DNA of 64,000 nt from Sphingopyxis sp. MSC1_008 (GTDB lineage: Bacteria; Pseudomonadota; Alphaproteobacteria; Sphingomonadales; Sphingomonadaceae). The notes below the pieces were generated by a model, which was not told the DNA's origin, searched no databases, and worked only from the letters and a program-made list of their open reading frames with translations. Positions 60,128-64,000 of the stretch are shown here, piece by piece (within the stretch, counting starts at the first letter, position 1; each line of letters opens with the position of its first letter). The stretch is taken from assembly GCF_023197165.1 (NCBI RefSeq), contig NZ_JALPRD010000011.1:62001-126000 (forward strand), read 5' to 3'. A program made the position numbers and the translations under genes.

Positions 60128-61075
60128 TCAGAAGGTCGGCATCGGCGGCTTCGCATCGTCGAGGAAGGGCACGACCGTCGCGACGATCGCCGGCACTTCG
60201 CTCATGATCCCGATGTGCGATGTCGCGGGCAGGATCGCGAGCCGCGCCTTCGGTGCTTCGGTCATGAAACCCTGTGTCGCCGCGGCGATGTCGCCGCCGC
60301 CGCGCAGCTTGAACAATGCGATCGCATGATCGAGCGTGACGCCGTCGGCGTCGCCGATGATCACCATCGTCTTGCCGGGGATCGCGCGAAGCTGTTCGTC
60401 GGAATAGGCGAAGGGCGTGGCGTCGAGCGTCTTGATATTCTCGACCAGTTTCGGGAATTTGTCGGGCGTCGGCGACAGGCTCTTGTAACCCGTTTCGATC
60501 GGGCTGCCGGCGAATGTCTCGGGAGTGATCTGCGCGATACCGGCGGGCACTTCGGGATACCAGCCGTCGAGCCGCGAGGTTCCCGACAGGATCACCTGTT
60601 TGCCGACTTGCCCCGGGTGGCGGATCGCCAGCGCAATCGCGGTCGACGCGCCCATCGAATAGCCGAGCACGTCGGCCTGTTTTACGCCGAGCTTTGCAAG
60701 CACCGCGGCCGCGTCGTCGGCCATCAGGTCATAGCTGAGCTTGCCGTCGACCCCGCCCGACCGGCCATGGCCGCGCGCGTCGATCGCGATCACCGGGCGC
60801 GTCGCGGCCAAGGGATCGATCAGCGGCTTCATCGCGTCGGCGAACATGAACGCGCCGTGGAGTACGAGCAGCGGGGTCTTGCCCGACGCGAGATCGCCGT
60901 GCAGTTGGTAATGGATGCGCGTGCCGTTCACATCGGCGTCGCCGTTGCGGACCGTTGCCGGTGCGGCGGCTTCGGCGGCTGCGGGCGGCGCGGCGTGCGC
61001 CGGCTGCGGCAGGGCCGCGGCGGCGAACAGCGCAAAGACGGACGCGAGGCTCCAGCGGGAGGAGTGATTTGTCAT
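60128..61075 (-). CDS. secreted alpha/beta hydrolase
   Basis: A 315-residue hydrolase with an export signal (about 1-28, ending AHAAP) and an Ala-rich linker. The oxyanion strand PLLVLHGAFM, IDARGHGRSGG loop and nucleophile elbow GYSMGAST (about residue 145) are complete, with a late SHIGIM histidine. It is an esterase/lipase-like enzyme of the periplasm. It lies in the middle of the detoxification run. Confidence 0.9.
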   Translation of the reverse strand: MTNHSSRWSLASVFALFAAAALPQPAHAAPPAAAEAAAPATVRNGDADVNGTRIHYQLHGDLASGKTPLLVLHGAFMFADAMKPLIDPLAATRPVIAIDARGHGRSGGVDGKLSYDLMADDAAAVLAKLGVKQADVLGYSMGASTAIALAIRHPGQVGKQVILSGTSRLDGWYPEVPAGIAQITPETFAGSPIETGYKSLSPTPDKFPKLVENIKTLDATPFAYSDEQLRAIPGKTMVIIGDADGVTLDHAIALFKLRGGGDIAAATQGFMTEAPKARLAILPATSHIGIMSEVPAIVATVVPFLDDAKPPMPTF

Positions 61076-61106
61076 CGGACTATTCCTCTTGTTCTAAAGA
61101 CGGAGG

Positions 61107-61325
61107 CTAGGACCGTTTGCCTTTGATCCAGGCGACGATCGACATCGCGTGGCCGTGGCCGAGGTCGTAATCGGCCTTCAGCCAGTCGATGATCGCACCC
61201 GCCTTGATACCCGGGGCGAGGCCGTTTTCGTCGGCGAGACCTTTGTCGATCGCGATGGTCTTCAGTGCGCCGGCCGATTTGCCGGTCTTGGTTTCGACAT
61301 TGTCGATATAGGCTTGGAAGCTCAT
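61107..61325 (-). CDS. DUF4287 small protein
   Basis: A 72-residue protein, MSFQAYIDNVETKTGKSAGA and then a GLADENGLAPGIKAGAIIDWLK helix, ending in HAMSIVAWIKGKRS. This matches the DUF4287 family. The ATG overlaps the DoxX-like stop by 4 nt (ATGA). Function unknown. Confidence 0.85.
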   Translation of the reverse strand: MSFQAYIDNVETKTGKSAGALKTIAIDKGLADENGLAPGIKAGAIIDWLKADYDLGHGHAMSIVAWIKGKRS

Positions 61326-61738
61326 GCGCTCGCTCCCCGTTGTAGCGGGATCAGCGCGCGGAGGCGCGGGTCGCGCAGCCACAGGCCGCCCCACAGCATC
61401 AGGCCAAGATAGACGCCGAACAGGCTGTGGCTGAACAGCGGGCTGTCGATGCGCACATGCGTGCTGATGGCGCCGCCGAGATAGCCGGTGATCAGGATCG
61501 CACCGAGGATCGCGGTGCGCGGCCAGATATGGAGCAGCGTCGGGATCAGCAGCAGGAGCCCAAGCAGATACATCGTGCCGACCTCGAGCGGCCAGCCGAG
61601 GCCGGGCGGGCTGTATTTGATCGCGGTTTCGGGCGACACCAGCTTGAGCCCGGCGTCGAAGAGCAGGAAGAGGATCACAAGGCCGCTCAAAACGCGGCCG
61701 GCAATCAACTGGCCCTTGCTGGGGGTCGTATCGGTCAT
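61322..61738 (-). CDS. DoxX-like membrane protein
   Basis: A 138-residue protein with four hydrophobic helices and the sequence LSGLVILFLLFDAGLKLVSPETA near the N-terminus, typical of DoxX-like proteins found next to detoxification genes. It is coupled to the DUF4287 gene and follows the VOC gene by 26 nt. Confidence 0.85.
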   Translation of the reverse strand: MTDTTPSKGQLIAGRVLSGLVILFLLFDAGLKLVSPETAIKYSPPGLGWPLEVGTMYLLGLLLLIPTLLHIWPRTAILGAILITGYLGGAISTHVRIDSPLFSHSLFGVYLGLMLWGGLWLRDPRLRALIPLQRGASA

Positions 61739-61764
61739 CCTCTTCCTCCTCCCTTAGGCTCGTG

Positions 61765-62202
61765 TCAGGCGGCCGTTTCGGCGGGCTCGCCGGCGGGGAT
61801 CGCGGTCGGGTCCATCCACATCACTTCCCAGATATGGCCGTCGGGATCCTCGAAGCTGCGGCCGTACATAAAACCGCCGAAATCCTGCGTCGGGGTCGGG
61901 TCGGCCTTGCCGCCCGCCTTGACCGCCTTGTCGACCTGTCCGTCGACCGCGTCGCGGCTGTCGGCCGACACGCAGATCAGCACCTGCGCGGTCGTGTGCG
62001 CGTCGGGGATTTTCTTCGACGTGAAGGTCGCCCATTTTTCATGCGTCAGCAGCATGACGTGGATCGACCCCTCTTCGACCACCATGCAGGCGGCGGTGTC
62101 GTCGGTGAAGGCGGGGTTGTTCGCCGCGCCGACCGCCTCGTAAAAGGCTTTCGACTTGTCGAGGTCGGTGACCGGCAGGTTCACGAAAATCATCTGGGGC
62201 AT
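61765..62202 (-). CDS. VOC family protein (glyoxalase/bleomycin resistance-like)
   Basis: A 145-residue VOC protein, MIFVNLPVTDLDKSKAFYEAVGA at the start and FGGFMYGRSFEDPDGHIWEVMWMDP at the end, as in the lactoylglutathione-lyase-like group. The Glu in HIWEV corresponds to a usual metal ligand. It is the first gene after the TetR regulator on the same strand. Confidence 0.87.
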   Translation of the reverse strand: MPQMIFVNLPVTDLDKSKAFYEAVGAANNPAFTDDTAACMVVEEGSIHVMLLTHEKWATFTSKKIPDAHTTAQVLICVSADSRDAVDGQVDKAVKAGGKADPTPTQDFGGFMYGRSFEDPDGHIWEVMWMDPTAIPAGEPAETAA

Positions 62203-62273
62203 CTCTTCTCTCCTTGGGGGTGGTGATTGTTGAAGTCAGCGTGCGCGGCGCGCGGCGGCAATTACCTGTCGCA

Positions 62274-62963
62274 TCATGGCGTACCGCCCGCGCCGAACAG
62301 CATCCGGACATAACGCTTCAAATGGGTGACGGTGCCGCGCGCAATCGCCGGGTCGTTCGTCGTTTTCGCCAGGACGAAGGCGCCCTGCAGCACCGACTGG
62401 ACATGCTGCGCGAGGCCGATCGCGGTGACGTCCTCGGGCACGCCATAAACGTCCATCGCCGCCTGGATGTCGGGGGCGAGTGCCTGGCAATAGGCGTTGA
62501 TGCTCGCCTCGCACGCCGCGCGGATGCGGTCGTTCGTCGCATAGGCTTCCTGCACCATCGTGCCGACGAAGCAGGTATAATCTTCGGTGGGCCCATCGAG
62601 CATCGCCAGGCGGAAATCGATATGGCCGAGCAGGCGGTCGAGCGGATCCTCGAGCCGGACATGCGGCGGAAGTTCGAACATCGGCCGTGCGCGTTCGGTC
62701 CAGCCCTCGGCCGCGGCGATCGCCAGTTCTTCCTTTGATGCGAAGTGATGGAAGAAGGCGCCCTTGGTCACGCCCGCCGCAGCGCAGATCTGGTCGACCG
62801 TCGTCGCCGCATATCCCTGCTTGCGCACCGTGGCATGCGCCGCGGCGATCAGCTTGGCGCGCGCGCTACCCCGTGGAGCACGGGCCCCGGGGGTGCCGCC
62901 GCCCGCCGGGGGGACATCGCGGGCGGCGGCTGCGGGGACAGAAGGGGGCCGATTCGTCGTCAT
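62274..62963 (-). CDS. TetR family regulator
   Basis: A 229-residue regulator. The helix-turn-helix near residues 57-80 reads VDQICAAAGVTKGAFFHHFASKEEL, with a TetR_C-type C-terminal domain and Cys residues (CFVGTMVQE, CEASINAYC, three in total). Cysteines in this position recall the NemR/electrophile-sensing class, but this is inference. The ATG at 62963 directly follows the operator palindrome. It is the likely master regulator of the downstream run of VOC, GST and related genes. Confidence 0.88.
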   Translation of the reverse strand: MTTNRPPSVPAAAARDVPPAGGGTPGARAPRGSARAKLIAAAHATVRKQGYAATTVDQICAAAGVTKGAFFHHFASKEELAIAAAEGWTERARPMFELPPHVRLEDPLDRLLGHIDFRLAMLDGPTEDYTCFVGTMVQEAYATNDRIRAACEASINAYCQALAPDIQAAMDVYGVPEDVTAIGLAQHVQSVLQGAFVLAKTTNDPAIARGTVTHLKRYVRMLFGAGGTP

Positions 62964-62970
62964 GCGAATC

Positions 62971-62994
62971 AACATACCGACTAGTTGGTATGTT
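62971..62994. promoter_or_regulatory. near-perfect TetR operator palindrome
   Basis: AACATACC-GACTAGTT-GGTATGTT: the outer 8-nt arms are perfectly complementary and the centre is symmetrical but for one pair. It lies 8 nt upstream of the regulator start codon on the minus strand, where repressor binding would block the promoter. The comM gene is on the other side at 63126. Confidence 0.8.
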
Positions 62995-63125
62995 GTCAAA
63001 TCGGCGTGAACATCGACGATGTGCGCAACGATCGAGAAGTTGCGAAAAGACTCGACCTTCCCGCCACTTCGCCTAAACAGGGCGTCGGAACAAAGGGGGC
63101 ACATCGGTGCTGTTCCGGGGGGAAT

Positions 63126-64000
63126 ATGGTCGCAGTCGTTTCAACCACTGCCTATCTCGGCATCGACGCGCGCGGGGTCGAGGTGCAGTGCCAGATCACG
63201 CCCGGCGTCCCGCGTTTCGTCGTCGTCGGCCTGCCCGACAAGGCGGTGGGCGAAAGCCGCGAGCGCGTGCGCGCCGCGATCGCCGCGATCGGCCTGTCGC
63301 TTCCGCCCAAGGTCATCACCGTCAACCTGTCGCCCGCCGACCTGCCGAAAGAAGGCTCGCACTACGACCTGCCGATCGCGCTCGCGCTGCTCGGCGCGAT
63401 GGGGGTGATCGATGCCGAGACGCTCGCCTCCTATGTGGTCGTCGGCGAACTGGGACTCGACGGGCGCGTTGCCGCGTCGCCCGGCGTGCTGCTCGCCGCG
63501 ATCCATGCCGGCAGCGCCGGGCTCGGGCTGATCTGTCCCGCGGCGCAGGGCCCCGAGGCGGCGTGGGCGGGCAATGTAGAAGTGCTCGGCGCACCCGACC
63601 TCCTGTCGCTGCTCAATCATTTCAGGGGCCATGCGCTGCTCGCGCCGCCGGTGCCGGGCGAAGTCGAAGCGCCGGTGCGCACCGCCGACCTGCGGCAGGT
63701 CAAGGGGCAGGAGACCGCGAAGCGCGCGCTCGAAATCGCCGCCGCCGGCGCACATAATCTAATGATGTCGGGACCGCCGGGGGCGGGCAAGTCGCTGATG
63801 GCGGCGTGTATGCCCGGCATCCTGCCCGACCTCACCCCCGCCGAGGCGCTCGAAGTGTCGATGATCGCGTCGGTTGCCGGGAATCTCGAGGGCGGGCGCT
63901 TGATCCGCGCACGGCCGTTCCGCAGCCCGCATCATTCGGCATCGATGCCCGCGCTCGTCGGCGGCGGGCTGCGCGTGCGGCCGGGCGAGGTCAGCCTCGC
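63126..64000 (+). CDS. comM: YifB/ComM family Mg-chelatase-like AAA ATPase, 5' part
   Basis: About 291 residues are in the window; the gene continues past the end. It starts MVAVVSTTAYLGIDARGVEV, followed by the Lon-protease-like ChlI domain (VGLPDKAVGESRERVRAAI, LPKEGSHYDLPIALALLG), then Walker A GPPGAGKSL near residue 218 and the family RPFRSPHHSASMPALVGG. ComM is a helicase that aids branch migration in natural transformation. The frame runs off the window end, so it is missing from an ORF list of closed frames. Confidence 0.93.
   Translation, partial: MVAVVSTTAYLGIDARGVEVQCQITPGVPRFVVVGLPDKAVGESRERVRAAIAAIGLSLPPKVITVNLSPADLPKEGSHYDLPIALALLGAMGVIDAETLASYVVVGELGLDGRVAASPGVLLAAIHAGSAGLGLICPAAQGPEAAWAGNVEVLGAPDLLSLLNHFRGHALLAPPVPGEVEAPVRTADLRQVKGQETAKRALEIAAAGAHNLMMSGPPGAGKSLMAACMPGILPDLTPAEALEVSMIASVAGNLEGGRLIRARPFRSPHHSASMPALVGGGLRVRPGEVSL

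Noticed and set aside
1..64000. tRNA, rRNA or CRISPR arrays
   Set aside because: No cloverleaf with CCA-end pattern, rRNA signature or regularly spaced direct repeats was seen while reading.

Overview
The window is about 64 kb of GC-rich, densely coding chromosome from an alphaproteobacterium, most likely a sphingomonad (Sphingopyxis or a close relative). The assignment rests on gene content and order: rpsT next to dnaA, secB followed by a Tim44-like gene, mltA and smr, a TPR-sulfotransferase next to a TonB-dependent receptor, a SAM/ubiE-ubiB pair, an RNase E with an acidic insert, and many short inverted repeats at gene ends. No rRNA, tRNA, CRISPR array, phage or complete insertion sequence was seen. 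It looks like core chromosome with two accessory, metabolism-type islands.

Layout. 1-2161: end of an upstream gene (perhaps dapB), endonuclease III and a secreted M20 peptidase. 2165-8077: a small catabolic island with a BetI/TetR-type repressor divergent from a Rieske oxygenase, an FAD monooxygenase and a phytoene-desaturase-like oxidoreductase, with a convergent APC permease. 8226-12617: TonB receptor and TPR-sulfotransferase. 12787-20559: DsbA-like membrane protein, M48-TPR protease, RNase E and cell-wall amidase. 20813-23828: three overlapping genes (aldonolactone oxidase, D-threonine-aldolase-type PLP enzyme, TetR). 23891-29533: PBP1A, RF2, lipoprotein methyltransferase, DsrE-like and ThiF/MoeB-like proteins. 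29535-36052: dut, coaBC, two membrane/glycosyltransferase genes, ubiB, ubiE. 36405-39534: mutM, rpsT, dnaA. 39818-47787: DUF4136 lipoprotein, trpS, murJ, secB, Tim44-like, mltA, smr, dapE. 47885-53867: cupin, GST, then the rpmH-rnpA-yidD-yidC-engB ribosome/membrane-insertion operon, and a ClpP-like secreted protein. 54058-62963: a run of about 14 same-strand small genes (VOC/glyoxalase, GST, DUF1428, GFA, DoxX, hydrolase) headed by a TetR gene with a near-perfect operator palindrome; this looks like an electrophile/glutathione detoxification island. 63126 to the end: 5' part of comM.

The most unusual thing is a 266-bp element present twice (14397-14662 and 36137-36402), in opposite chromosome orientations but in the same orientation relative to the gene that follows it. 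Both copies end exactly 2 nt before a start codon (a DsbA-like gene and mutM). The two copies differ at many positions, yet about a dozen of the differences are paired double changes that keep a three-stem fold intact. Both also carry a 61-codon open frame ending in TGA six nt before, and in frame with, the downstream start. This looks like a mobile or duplicated structured 5'-leader, and is the best candidate for an undescribed system here.

Several classes of short REP-like inverted repeats sit at transcription-unit ends, and five GANTC sites cluster upstream of dnaA, suggesting CcrM-linked control. All assignments are from reading the sequence; no database search was run.
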